Under the pieces are notes generated by a model that was not told the DNA's origin, searched no databases, and was given only the letters and a program-made list of their open reading frames with translations. This document shows positions 1 to 8,975 of a stretch of DNA of 64,000 nucleotides, piece by piece. The position numbers and the translations under genes were made by a program. This DNA is from Bog-473 sp963745175 (GTDB lineage Bacteria > Actinomycetota > Acidimicrobiia > Acidimicrobiales > RAAP-2). The DNA lies in contig CAVUWK010000006.1 of assembly GCA_963745175.1 (NCBI GenBank), forward strand, positions 62,001 through 126,000. Direction: 5' to 3'. Each line of letters begins with the position of its first letter. Positions within the stretch are counted from its first letter, which is position 1.

Positions 1-1015
1 CGACATCCACCTGCACGCCAAGATCACCGTCGCCGGCCCGAAGCTGACGATCGACTACACCGGCTCCGACGAGCGCCAGGAGCTGCAGGCCTGGTCCACC
101 TACGGCAACACCCGGGGCTACACGGTGGCCCAGGTGGCCGCCATGATGGACCCCGAGATCCCCAAGAACGAGGGGTTCTTCAACTCCATCGAGCTGATCG
201 TGCCGCAGGGCTGCGTGCTGAACCCGCACCCGGGCCGCCCGGTCTCGGCCGGGACACACCACCCCGGCGCCGACATCGGCGAGGTGATCGCGGTCGCGCT
301 GTCTGGTGTCCTGCCCGAGCGGGCCGTGCCGCAGACCTACAAGACGGGCATCCCGACGACCATCCGCGGCGTCGACCCGCGCAGCGGCCAGGTGTTCGTG
401 GACGGCTCGGCCGAGGTGTACGCCGGCTGGTGCAACGCGGCCAAGGGCATGGACGCCTGGGGCGCGGTCTCGGCGTCGTTCGGCAACCTGTGGAAGGCGA
501 CGGCGGAGATCAACGAGTCGCTCTATCCCCACATCCAGTGGAGCCGCGACTACCGGACCGACTCGGGCGGCCCGGGGCAGTGGCGCGGCGGCTGCGGCTC
601 GCACTACATCAAGGAGGTGCGGGTCCCCTCCACCGTCTACACCTACGTGGTGGGGATGAAGTACCCCATGCCGGGCATCGCCGGAGGCGGCCCGGGTGCG
701 CCGAACAGGCTGACGCTCAGGTATGGATCACCCGACGCCTTCGTGGTCAAGCACACGGCGGACTGGGAGCCCATGGAGGCCGGCGACAAGATCAACTTCG
801 ACTACGGCGGCGGGGGCGGCTGGGGTGACCCCCTCGATCGCCCGGCCACCGCCGTGCTGGACGACGTGCTCGACGAGTACGTGAGCGTCGAGGGAGCCCG
901 CCGCGACTACGGCGTCGTGCTGTCGGGCTCGCTCGAGGAGCTGACGCTCGAGATCGACGAGGCGGCGACCGAGGCCCGGCGGGCCGAGATGCGCGCCGAG
1001 CGGTCGGCGGCCTGA
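1..1015 (+). CDS. Hydantoinase B/oxoprolinase family protein, 5'-truncated
   Basis: The window opens inside this gene; the reading frame starts at base 2 and runs to TGA at 1013-1015, so about 337 C-terminal residues are present. HyuB-type proteins are the large subunits of ATP-dependent hydantoinases, 5-oxoprolinase and acetone/acetophenone carboxylases, and hydrolyse or carboxylate cyclic amides or ketones in the cytoplasm. Visible family features are the IDYTGSDER strand near the start, HHPGADIGE, the segment DSGGPGQWRGGCGS, and a C-terminal glycine-rich FDYGGGGGWGDPLDR followed by a short charged tail. It is followed 23 bp later by the HMG-CoA-synthase-like gene on the same strand. Substrate cannot be told from this fragment. 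Confidence 0.85.
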   Translation, partial: DIHLHAKITVAGPKLTIDYTGSDERQELQAWSTYGNTRGYTVAQVAAMMDPEIPKNEGFFNSIELIVPQGCVLNPHPGRPVSAGTHHPGADIGEVIAVALSGVLPERAVPQTYKTGIPTTIRGVDPRSGQVFVDGSAEVYAGWCNAAKGMDAWGAVSASFGNLWKATAEINESLYPHIQWSRDYRTDSGGPGQWRGGCGSHYIKEVRVPSTVYTYVVGMKYPMPGIAGGGPGAPNRLTLRYGSPDAFVVKHTADWEPMEAGDKINFDYGGGGGWGDPLDRPATAVLDDVLDEYVSVEGARRDYGVVLSGSLEELTLEIDEAATEARRAEMRAERSAA

Positions 1016-1026
1016 GCGCACCGGGC

Positions 1027-1032
1027 CATAAT
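1027..1032 (+). promoter_or_regulatory. Putative -10 box (CATAAT) of a leaderless promoter
   Basis: CATAAT lies 6 nt before the ATG at 1039, which would place the transcription start at or next to the start codon. No Shine-Dalgarno sequence is visible. The same geometry recurs at several other genes in the window. Confidence 0.4.
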
Positions 1033-1038
1033 CGGTCC

Positions 1039-2511
1039 ATGAGCGGAGGCATTGCAGCCTGGGGGACCTACCTGCCCTACTGGCGCCTCCAGCGAGGTGC
1101 CATCGCCGGCGTGCTGGGCAGTGGCGGCGGCCGGGGCACCCGCGCCGTGGCCTCCCACGACGAGGACACCACCACGCTGGGCGTCGAGGCGGGCCGGCGG
1201 GCCCTGGCCGTGGGTCCGGGCGCGGGAGCCGTCCAAGACCTGTTCCTGTCCACGCCGGACCCGGCGTATCTCGACAAGACGAGCGCCACGACCGTGCACG
1301 CGGCGCTCGGGCTCGGGCGCGCCTGCGGCGCCTACGACTTCGCCGGCTCGTCGCGCTCGGCCCTGGGGATGCTCCTGCTCGCCCTGGGTGCGACGGCCGG
1401 AAGTGGCGGTCGCGGTCGCACGACCATGGCCGTCCTCTCCGACCTGCGCACCGGTCTGGCCGGTTCGGCCGAGGAGCGCGACAGCGGCGACGCCGCCGCC
1501 GCGTTCGTCTGCGCGCCCGACGGCGCCGTGGCGGAGCTGATCGGGCGGGGCGCCGCCAGCGACGAGTTCCTCGACCGCTGGCGCGTGCCCGGCGAGGCGG
1601 ACTCCCACGTGTGGGAGGAGCGCTTCGGCGAGGAGCTCTACGTGCCGCTGGCCCGGGAGGCTTTCGCGGCGGCGCTCAAGGACGCCGGACTGGCCGAAGG
1701 CGACGTCGACCACGCCATCGTGACGGGGCTGCACGTGCGGGCGGTCAAGGCGGTGTCGAAGGGGCTCGGGGTACGCGACGGCGCCATGGCGCCGGACCTC
1801 ACCGGGTCGGTGGGCAACCTGGGCGCGGCGCACGCCGCCGTCGCGCTGTGCGACGTCCTCGAGCGCGCCGAACCCGGCCAGGTGATCGCCGTGCTGTCGC
1901 TGGCCGATGGGGCCGACGCGCTCGTGCTGCGCACCACCGACGCGCTGGCGGCGGCGCAGCGGGCCCGGGCCGAGGCGGGCGTGCCGTCGGTGGCCGAGCA
2001 GGTGGCGAGCGGGCGGGACGACCTGGCCTACGCGACGTTCCTGACCTGGCGGGGGCAGATGCGCCGCGAGCCGCCGCGGCGGCCCGACCCCGAACGGCCC
2101 GGTGCGCCGACCGTCCACCGCTCCGAGGAGTGGAAGTACGCCTTCGCGGCCAGCCGCTGCTCGGTCTGCGGCTTCCGCCACATGCCCCCCACCCGGGCCT
2201 GCCTGTCGTGCCACACCATCGACCAGATGCAGCCCGAGCGCCTGGCCGACGTGCCGGGGACGGTGGCCACCTTCACCATCGACCACCTGGCCTTCAGCCT
2301 GTCTCCGCCGGTGGTCGGGGTGATCGTCGACTTCGACGGCGGCGGGCGCTACCGCTGCGAGATGACGGACGTCGTGGCCTCCGAGCTGTCCATCGGCGAC
2401 CGGGTGTCCATGACCTTCCGGCGCGTGTGGACGGCGCAGGGCGTGCACAATTACTTCTGGAAGGCCCGCCCGGCCGTCGGGCGGGCCGGCGACGGCGAGC
2501 GAGGAGCGTAA
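1039..2511 (+). CDS. HMG-CoA synthase/KAS III-like domain fused to C-terminal DUF35 (zinc ribbon + OB fold)
   Basis: 490 residues. Residues 1 to about 330 have the ketoacyl-synthase III/HMG-CoA synthase fold pattern (start SGGIAAWGTYLPYWRL). Residues 365-480 form a DUF35 module: a zinc ribbon with paired cysteines (CSVCGFR and CLSCHT) followed by an OB fold (GTVATFTIDH to YRCEMTD). DUF35 proteins are partners of thiolase-fold enzymes, as in ChsH2-Ltp2 of steroid catabolism and archaeal HMG-CoA synthase complexes. Where family members carry the nucleophilic cysteine, this protein reads AYDFAGSSRSAL, with serine at that position, so ordinary condensing activity is doubtful. The stop codon is 3 bp from the next thiolase gene, indicating an operon. 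Exact substrate unknown. Confidence 0.8.
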   Translation: MSGGIAAWGTYLPYWRLQRGAIAGVLGSGGGRGTRAVASHDEDTTTLGVEAGRRALAVGPGAGAVQDLFLSTPDPAYLDKTSATTVHAALGLGRACGAYDFAGSSRSALGMLLLALGATAGSGGRGRTTMAVLSDLRTGLAGSAEERDSGDAAAAFVCAPDGAVAELIGRGAASDEFLDRWRVPGEADSHVWEERFGEELYVPLAREAFAAALKDAGLAEGDVDHAIVTGLHVRAVKAVSKGLGVRDGAMAPDLTGSVGNLGAAHAAVALCDVLERAEPGQVIAVLSLADGADALVLRTTDALAAAQRARAEAGVPSVAEQVASGRDDLAYATFLTWRGQMRREPPRRPDPERPGAPTVHRSEEWKYAFAASRCSVCGFRHMPPTRACLSCHTIDQMQPERLADVPGTVATFTIDHLAFSLSPPVVGVIVDFDGGGRYRCEMTDVVASELSIGDRVSMTFRRVWTAQGVHNYFWKARPAVGRAGDGERGA

Positions 2512-2514
2512 GCG

Positions 2515-3714
2515 ATGGGGAGCAGGGGCATCCGCGACCAGGTGGCCGTCATCGGCATGGGCTGCACCCGCTTCGGCGAGCTGTGGGACAAAGGTGTCGA
2601 CGACCTGCTCACCGACGCCGCCACCGAGGCGGTGGCCTCGGCCGGCCTGGCGCTGGGCGACATCGACGCCTTCTGGCTGGGCACCATGACGTCGGGCGTC
2701 TGCGGCGTCACGCTGTCCCGGCCGCTGAAACTCGACTACAAGCCGGTGACCCGGGTGGAGAACTACTGCGCCACCGGCTCGGAGGCCTTCCGCAACGCCT
2801 GCTACGCCGTGGCGTCGGGCGCCTACGACACCGCCATGGCCATCGGCGTGGAGAAGCTCAAGGACACGGGCTACTCGGGTCTGACCGGTATCCGCGCCGT
2901 AGGGGACGGCACCGACCCCGGTCTCTCGTCGCCGGCGGCCTTCTCCTTCCTGGCCCCGTCCTATGCCCACAAGTACGGCGTCGACCGCGACCAGATGAAA
3001 GAGGTCATGAGCCGCATCGCCTTCAAGAACCACCAGAACGGGGCGCGCAACCCGCGGGCCCAGTTCCAGAAGGAAGTGTCGATGGAGACGATCGCCAACG
3101 CGCCGCTGGTGGCGGGCGACCTCGGCGTCTTCGACTGCAGCGGGGTGAGCGACGGCTCGGCCGCGGCGATCATCTGCCGGGTCGAGGACGCGCACAAGTA
3201 CTGCGCCAACCCGCTGTACGTGAAGGCGCTGGCCTTCGTGGCCGGCCCGGCGGCCGGCCCGATCGACCCCGGCTACGACTACACGACCTTCGAGGAGGTC
3301 GTGCGCTCGGCCGCCGACGCCTACGCGCAGGCCGGGATCACCGAGCCCAGGGTGCAGCTGGCCATGGCCGAGGTGCACGACTGCTTCACGCCGACCGAGC
3401 TCGTCCTCATGGAGGACCTGGGCTTCGCCGAGCGGGGCACGGCCTGGAAGGAGGTGCTCGAGGGCACCTTCGACCGCGACGGCGACCTCCCGGTCAATCC
3501 GGACGGTGGCCTGAAGTCCTTCGGGCACCCGATCGGCGCGTCAGGACTGCGCATGCTCTTCGAGTGCTGGCTCCAGCTGCGCGGCGAGGCCCCGCCGGAG
3601 CGCCAGATCAACACCGTCGGGCCGGGCCGGACCCTCGGGCTCACGCACAACCTGGGGGGCGCCCCGGGCGAGGGCGTCAGCTTCGTCGGCATCGTCGGCA
3701 CCGAGCTCGGCTGA
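2515..3714 (+). CDS. Thiolase family protein (acetyl-CoA acetyltransferase/SCP2-type)
   Basis: 399 residues, full length for a thiolase. The nucleophile Cys85 lies in VENYCATGSEAF; the later active-site segments EVHDCFTPTE and GGLKSFGHPIGASG (catalytic His) are present. The C-terminal cysteine motif of biosynthetic thiolases is replaced by HNLGGAPGEG, as in SCP2/lipid-transfer thiolases. It probably cleaves or forms a 3-ketoacyl-CoA. It sits 3 bp after the DUF35 fusion and overlaps the next acyl-CoA dehydrogenase (TGATG), so the three probably work in one beta-oxidation-like pathway and may form a complex. Confidence 0.88.
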   Translation: MGSRGIRDQVAVIGMGCTRFGELWDKGVDDLLTDAATEAVASAGLALGDIDAFWLGTMTSGVCGVTLSRPLKLDYKPVTRVENYCATGSEAFRNACYAVASGAYDTAMAIGVEKLKDTGYSGLTGIRAVGDGTDPGLSSPAAFSFLAPSYAHKYGVDRDQMKEVMSRIAFKNHQNGARNPRAQFQKEVSMETIANAPLVAGDLGVFDCSGVSDGSAAAIICRVEDAHKYCANPLYVKALAFVAGPAAGPIDPGYDYTTFEEVVRSAADAYAQAGITEPRVQLAMAEVHDCFTPTELVLMEDLGFAERGTAWKEVLEGTFDRDGDLPVNPDGGLKSFGHPIGASGLRMLFECWLQLRGEAPPERQINTVGPGRTLGLTHNLGGAPGEGVSFVGIVGTELG

Positions 3715-4948
3715 TGAGCGCTGCCGGGGGGCACGGGCGACGACCTGCTGGCCGAGAGCGAGGACCAGTCGGCGCTGCGCCAGCTCGCCCGCGACGTGGC
3801 CGAGCGCGAGGTGGCGCCACGGGCCCATCAGGCCGACGAGGAGGGAGTGGTCCCTGCCGAGGTGCGCAAGGCACTGGCGGCGGCCGATTTGCTGCGCATC
3901 ACGGTGGGGGAGCGCTGGGGCGGCCTGGGCCTGGGCGACGTGGAGGCCTCCATCGTGCTCGAGGAGATCGCGCGGGCCGACGTGTCGTCGGCGATCTGCT
4001 GCCAGCTCACGTTCAACGGGCCGCCGCGGGGGATCGAGCATCTCGGCCCCGAGGCCATGCAGGAGCGTTGGCTCCCGGCGGTGGCGGACGGGGACGCGCT
4101 GATCAGCATCGGCATCACCGAGCCCGATGCCGGCTCGGCCGTGCAGAACATGCGGGCGGCGCTGACCGAGGACGGGCCGGGGCGCTGGCGGCTCAACGCC
4201 TACAAGAACTACTCGACGCTGGGCGACGTGGCGCAGGGCGTGCTGGTCTGGTGCCGTTGGCCCGGCGGGGAGGGGGCGAAGGGCATCGGTGCGGTGATCG
4301 TGCCGACCGACCGCGAGGGTGTCTCGGTCACGGGCCGGCACAAGGGCATGGGGATCCATGCCGCCACCGAGGCCGAGCTGGCCTTCGACGGGGTCGAGAT
4401 CACCGCCGACGACGTCCTGTTGGCCGGGGACCCCTCGAACTCCGAGGCCTTCAAGGTGCTGCTCTCCCACCTCAACCATGAGCGCTGCGGCAACGCCTCC
4501 ATGTGCGTCGGCGCGGCGCAGGGGGCGCTCGAACACGCGGTGCGCTACATGAACGAGCGGGTCATCGGCGGCCGGCCGCTGGCCGAGCTGCAGGGCCTGC
4601 AGTGGAAGCTGGCCGACATGGCGGTGCAGCTCGGAGGGAGCGCGGCTGCTGCTGGCCCGTGCCGTGCGGCTGGCCGGTCCGAGCGGGACGCCGCCGGCGC
4701 TCGAGACGGCCATCGCCAAGACGGCCGCCAACCTGGCCGCCAAGTTCGTCTGCGACGAGGCCATGCAGATCCACGGCGGCTACGGCTACTCGCGGGAGTA
4801 CCCGCTGGAGCGGGCCTACCGCGACATCCGGGGGCTGTGCATCGGAGCGGGGACGGTGGAGGCGCAGCGCAACTACATCGGCCTGCGGGTGGCCGCCGGC
4901 GCGCGCACGGCGTCGCCTGGCTGGAGGGACCCCCTGGCCGGGGCGTAG
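3714..4948 (+). CDS. Acyl-CoA dehydrogenase, split by two apparent single-base insertions
   Basis: Flavoprotein that would oxidise an acyl-CoA to the enoyl-CoA. The ATG at 3714 overlaps the thiolase stop; one extra G in the G-run at 3726-3731 throws the start out of frame with the body (DDLLAESEDQSALRQLARD onward). A second extra base near 4638 shifts frame again; both sides are conserved (body with SIGITEPDAGSAVQNM and FDGVEI; tail with IHGGYGYSREYPLERAYRD and GTVEAQRNYIG). Corrected length is about 411 residues, normal for the family. The indels look like sequence errors because conservation is uninterrupted across them. Likely electron acceptor is ETF or the ferredoxin encoded next. Confidence 0.85.
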
Positions 4949-4974
4949 GGCCCCGGCGATCGCACGATCCTCCG

Positions 4975-4980
4975 TAGTCT
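4975..4980 (+). promoter_or_regulatory. Putative -10 box (TAGTCT), leaderless promoter of the ferredoxin gene
   Basis: TAGTCT ends 5 nt before ATG 4986 and there is no ribosome-binding site, so a leaderless transcript is likely. Confidence 0.4.
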
Positions 4981-4985
4981 GGGCC

Positions 4986-5311
4986 ATGCCAACCCGACCG
5001 GTGGTGGATCACGGCCGCTGCGAGGCCAAGCGGGACTGCGTGCGGGTCTGCCCGTACGACGTGTTCGAGGTGCGGCGGATGGATCCCGACGACTTCACGG
5101 CGCTGGGGTTGCTGGGCAAGCTCCGCACCACGGCGCACCGGCGGATGACGGCCTACCCCGTCAATGCCGACGGTGCCACGAGTGCGGCCTCTGCGTCTCC
5201 GTCTGCCCCGAAGACGCCATCACCCTGGTTCCCGAGCCCGGGGCCGTGAGCGCAGGTCGAGACTCACTTCCCCCTGAGCATCTGCGAGTGGGCGATGTCC
5301 CGAAGTCGTGA
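4986..5311 (+). CDS. Ferredoxin family protein with two Fe-S cysteine clusters, one apparent base deletion
   Basis: Small electron carrier. The first cysteine group is RCEAKRDCVRVCPYDVFEV, followed by a loop (MDPDDFTALGLLGKLRTTAHRR) typical of a two-cluster ferredoxin family. A base is missing near 5171; in the next frame the second cluster reads CHECGLCVSVCPEDAITLV. With that correction the frame runs to TGA at 5309-5311; homologues usually end soon after AITLV, so a second indel and a stop at 5249 are possible. It follows the acyl-CoA dehydrogenase and could accept or deliver electrons for this cluster. Confidence 0.75.
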
Positions 5312-5492
5312 TTGGGCCACGAGCCACTCGCTCGAGCGGTTGACCCGGCCTTCTTGGAGGACGTGGTGCATGCCCGTCGGGGCCGTCGGTACGCGCTCCG
5401 CACCGTCGGCAGACCGGAATACGCCCGTTCGTCTCCGGTGCGTGGTCCTCGTCGAGCTGCGCGGCAACATGCAGATACTCAGATGAGGTCAT
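5264..5492 (-). CDS. Small protein with a CxxC pair, probable single frameshift
   Basis: About 75 residues, not recognised. The start ATG at 5492 is preceded on the minus strand by AAGGAGGACCA, a near-perfect Shine-Dalgarno at ideal spacing, which argues strongly that something is translated. The N-terminus is MTSSEYLHVAAQLDED, followed by PVCRRCGAR (possible half of a zinc ribbon). After about residue 40 this frame turns Pro/Arg-rich, while the neighbouring frame gives a natural-looking tail (EGRVNRSSEWLVAQSR to LRGK, stop at 5264), implying one extra base. It overlaps the ferredoxin 3' end tail to tail. The remaining 5493-5674 shows no gene. Confidence 0.45.
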
Positions 5493-5674
5493 TGGTCCTC
5501 CTTCGTGCCCGCCCGGTGCGGCCCGGAGCCGGAAGAAATCGCCGGAGCTCCTGATGGGCGTGCCACTCCACCTTACGCCCAGGGCGGCCGTCCGGCCCGC
5601 CCCGGGCTGCCCGGAGGGGACGCCTGATCAGGACCCTGCGGGACCCGGCGGCGTGCGGCGGGACTCGAGGCGTC

Positions 5675-7006
5675 TCAGCATGAGCCGGTCGTGCTCGAAG
5701 CCCCGCTCCGTGCGGCGGCTGCCGCGGTTCCGGCGAACCGGCGATCGAGGAGCGTGACGTCCGCCCGCAGCGCCCGTACGGCGCTCCGCCCTTCGCCGCC
5801 GTACGTGATAGCCCTGCGTGTAGGCGTTGCCCGAGGGGCTGTCGTCGACGTGGGTCGGCGTGCCCGCGATCGGCTCGATGCCGGTGTCCTCGTTCCAGTC
5901 GTTCCACGACGTCACCATGACCATCGGCAAGGAGGGATCCACCTCCGGGAGGGCAACGCACCGGAAGAGGTGATCGAGGGTCGACGCCGGGCCCTCGCCG
6001 GCCATCCATTGGCGGGGTTGGGCCGGATGGTTCGTCGCCAGCCGGAAGCCGCGGTCGTTGAAGCTCGACGAGATATCGGGGATCACCGGCACCCGGCCGT
6101 TGGTCGCGGCGCGGTACTCGCTGAGGAGATGTCGCTCGTCGGCCACGATGTCGGTGGTGCCCGGATAGCCGGTGAAGTCCTTGGTCGGGCCGAGCAGAAA
6201 ATCGGGATCTCCGTAGTACAGGATGTACGAGGTGATCGCGTCGAACTGCTCGATGCGGGCGACCTGTGGCGTGGTGGTGAGGAGCGGGCCCGCGGGGTTG
6301 GGGTTCTCCGGTGTGACTCGCCAGTAGACCTCGTCCCCGATGAAGTAGGGGTTGAAGCCGTGGGCCTCGAGCACCGTGCGCGCCCCTCGGATCATGCCCG
6401 CGACATCGCCCGTGAGGGTCCGGGTCAGGTACAGGAAGACGACCGGACGGCCGTCGATGCGCAGGTAGGAGCGGTTGTGGAAGTAGTGCTCGGCGAACGA
6501 GATCATGTCCGAGTCGAAATGCAGCTCCATCTGAAAGGTGACGGGCGTGGACTCGCCGCCGGGATCGAAGCCCAGGTTCCACGTCTCGTAGAACATGGCG
6601 AAGCGCATCTGGCCGATGTTCGGTGCCGCCAAGAAGTCCTTCATGGCGTCGTCGGACTTGCCGGTAGTCGGCTCCCCGAGTAGCCGGCGTCGTAGGGCCA
6701 CCAGTCCACGGCGAAGAAGTTGATCCCCGCCTTGCGGGCGTTGGTGATGTCCCGTGCCGCCGTCTGCGGGCTCTGGGAGTTCACCAGGGAGTCGGCCGGC
6801 ACCTGGGGCGGCACGAGATGGGCCCGCAGCGACCCGCCGGCGAAGTTCTCGGGGTTCCAGAGGTAGTAGTAGGCGCCCACGAGCGGGCGGACGCCGCCTG
6901 CGTGAGCTGGTTCGGCGGCCGCTTGCGCACTCGCTGGCGAAGAGAAGGGCGAACGACAGGCGATCCCCAGGCAGCATCTCGCCCGTCGCCCCAGCGTCAT
7001 CCGCAC
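5675..7006 (-). CDS. GH99-like/WbsX-type glycan-active protein, probably exported, two frameshifts
   Basis: The N-terminal part (from 7006) has an Ala-rich possible signal region, then GVRPLVGAYYYLWNPENF and FFAVDWWPYDAG, typical of the glycoside hydrolase 99/WbsX TIM barrel. One base is missing near 6678 (GGGG where GGGGG is expected). The next frame continues with AMFYETWNLGF, RIDGRPVVFLYLTRT, the conserved VTSWNDWNEDTGIEP (candidate acidic active site) and SGNAYTQGYH. An extra base near 5807 precedes the last stretch, ending at TGA 5675-5677. Corrected length is about 443 residues. Family members act on alpha-mannosides or in cell-surface polysaccharide metabolism; the substrate here is unknown. 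Neighbours give no pathway clue. Confidence 0.7.
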
Positions 7007-7076
7007 GGCGGGATCCTAAGAGATCGCGGGGAGCGGAATGCTCCGCGTCCCCGGGGGCTGGGGTGAAGAATGCACC

Positions 7077-8054
7077 ATGGCCGCAGTGGACGACCCGACG
7101 GAAGGCCGGACCGATCTCGCGGCGTCGACGGAACCGACGGGACCGGCCGTCTCCCCGCTGGCCCCGGACTCCGTCAGGGATCGCCTGCGGCATGTACGTG
7201 AAAGGGCAGAACGCACTCGGGCCGGGATCGAAGCCCGGCGCGCCGACTCGGCCTCGATCGACACGGCCTTCGATGCGGTCGAACGGGACGCCCAGACCGG
7301 GGGTGGCGTGTTGGCAGCGGCGGTGGCGTTCCGCCTCTTCATGTTCCTGGTGCCCTACGCCTTCGTCATGGTCACCGGCTTCGGGCTGGCGTCGAGCGCG
7401 GCCGGGCAGGATCCGGGAGACGCCGCCCGCTCGGCCGGCATCGGCGGCCTCCTCGCCAATGCGGTGGCCAGCACCAGCACCCTGTCCCTGTGGAACCGCC
7501 TGGTCGCGTTGGTGGTGGGCGGGTTCGCCCTGGCCCTGACGGCGCGCACGCTGGTCGGGGTCCTGTGGATCGTCCACCGCCTGATCTGGAGGGTGGAGAC
7601 CATCCGGAAGCCCACACCCTGGGCGCCGCTGATCCTCGTCGGCTTCGTCACCGTGCTCTTCGGTGTCGCCGACCTGGCCGCGTGGCTGGGCTCGCAGTCG
7701 TTCGGGTTCCGCGTGCTGGCCGTGCTGCTGACCATCGTCATCTCCGGCGCCGCCTGGTATCTGGCCTCGTGGTGGCTGCCGCGGGAGGAATGCGAATGGA
7801 CGGCGCTCCTGCCTGGGGCGATCATCGTCGGGCTCGGGGTGGGGGTGCTGCACGTGCTGACCCTCACCTACGTCGTCCACGTCGTGACGCGGAAGTCGGA
7901 CCTCTACGGTGCCATCGGCATCGCCCTGGCGCTGCTGCTCTGGACGTACTTCGCCGGTCGGCTCCTCACGGCGGCGATCGCCGCCAATGCCTCGCTGTGG
8001 AAGCACCGCAGGGCCGAGGTCGTCGGGAGTCCCGACCAGCCGCTCCCGACCTGA
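7077..8054 (+). CDS. YihY/virulence factor BrkB family membrane protein
   Basis: About 325 residues with a soluble, charged N-terminus and six hydrophobic helices from VLAAAVAFRLFMFLVPYAFVMV onward to LLTAAIAANASLW. Conserved family features include AFDAVERDAQTGGGVLAAAVAFR and the C-terminal DLYGAIGIALALLLWTYFAGRLL. Despite the historical name ribonuclease BN, this family is of unproven function at the inner membrane. ATG 7077 is preferred over the in-frame start at 7038 because the extra 13 residues are unlike the family. It is convergent with the hydrolase gene 14 bp downstream. Confidence 0.85.
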   Translation: MAAVDDPTEGRTDLAASTEPTGPAVSPLAPDSVRDRLRHVRERAERTRAGIEARRADSASIDTAFDAVERDAQTGGGVLAAAVAFRLFMFLVPYAFVMVTGFGLASSAAGQDPGDAARSAGIGGLLANAVASTSTLSLWNRLVALVVGGFALALTARTLVGVLWIVHRLIWRVETIRKPTPWAPLILVGFVTVLFGVADLAAWLGSQSFGFRVLAVLLTIVISGAAWYLASWWLPREECEWTALLPGAIIVGLGVGVLHVLTLTYVVHVVTRKSDLYGAIGIALALLLWTYFAGRLLTAAIAANASLWKHRRAEVVGSPDQPLPT

Positions 8055-8068
8055 GTGGCCTCGTCCCG

Positions 8069-8899
8069 TCAGCTCGGGACGGCGGCGTGCGCGAAGTCCG
8101 ACCAGACGGTGACCCACTCCTTCCAGACCGGTGGTGGGTAGTCGTGGCCCATCCCGTCGATCTCGACATAGCGGGCGCCGGGAATGACGGCAGCCGTGCG
8201 GCGTCCACCACTGGGGTCGATGAGGGTGTCCCGGCTGCCGTGGATCACCAGCACGGGCAGGTCCAACTCGGCGAGCTGTTCGGACCGGGAACCGTCGTGT
8301 GCGACGGCCTTCATCTGCCGCCCGATCCCTTCGGGGTAGAAGCAGCGGTCGTAGGCGGCGGCGGCCCGGGTGCGGATGGCGTCGTCGTCCAGCCACTCGG
8401 GCTTCGACCCGTACACGTGATGGGCGGCCACCTGGCGGTCGATGTAGGCCTCACGCGACGGAGCCGGCGGGGCGAGCAGGAACTCCAGGGCCTCGGGCGA
8501 GCTGTCGCCGTACCCGGACTCACCGGTGCGGGACATCACCGAGGTCATGGAGAGCAGGCGCTCGGGGTGGTCGATGGCGAGCCGTTGGACGATCATCCCT
8601 CCCATGGAGCAGCCCATCACGTGGGCCTTGCCCACGCCGACGGCATCGAGCACGGCAACGGCGTCATCGGCCATGTCGGCGAGCGTGTAGTCGGTGCCTT
8701 CGGGTTTCGTCGAGAGCCCGACGTCGCGGTTGTCGAACCGCACGACATGGAAGCCTTCGTCGCAGAAGAGCTGGCACCAGTCCACCGCGTAGTTCAAGCT
8801 CTGGGAGCCGAGCCCGTTGACCAGGAGGAGCGTGGGCGCGTTCGGGTCGCCGAACTCCTCGTAGTAGATCTCGACCTCACCGTTCCGCGCCGTACTCAT
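8069..8899 (-). CDS. Alpha/beta-fold hydrolase
   Basis: 276 residues from ATG 8899, which has GGAGGGG five bases upstream. The nucleophile Ser98 is in GCSMGG, the oxyanion region is VNGLGSQ, the acid is in HGSRDTLIDPSGG, and the catalytic His is in GMGHDYPPP. This pattern matches esterase/lactonase-type hydrolases (3-oxoadipate enol-lactonase-like and related carboxylesterases). It is followed upstream on the same strand by an aldehyde dehydrogenase gene, with 76 bp between them, so co-transcription is possible. Substrate unknown. Confidence 0.85.
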   Translation of the reverse strand: MSTARNGEVEIYYEEFGDPNAPTLLLVNGLGSQSLNYAVDWCQLFCDEGFHVVRFDNRDVGLSTKPEGTDYTLADMADDAVAVLDAVGVGKAHVMGCSMGGMIVQRLAIDHPERLLSMTSVMSRTGESGYGDSSPEALEFLLAPPAPSREAYIDRQVAAHHVYGSKPEWLDDDAIRTRAAAAYDRCFYPEGIGRQMKAVAHDGSRSEQLAELDLPVLVIHGSRDTLIDPSGGRRTAAVIPGARYVEIDGMGHDYPPPVWKEWVTVWSDFAHAAVPS

Positions 8900-8975
8900 C
8901 GCCCCTCCATGCTCGTGATCGTCGGGCGACGTGAGCCCGGGGTTCGGGCGATCGTCGTGATGGAGGCGTGCGCCC

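Noticed and set aside
907..3528. Long open frames on the opposite strand of the thiolase and fusion genes, and similar long antisense frames elsewhere
   Set aside because: They are Arg/Ala/Gly-rich frames produced by high-GC codon bias opposite clearly conserved genes; no family motifs.
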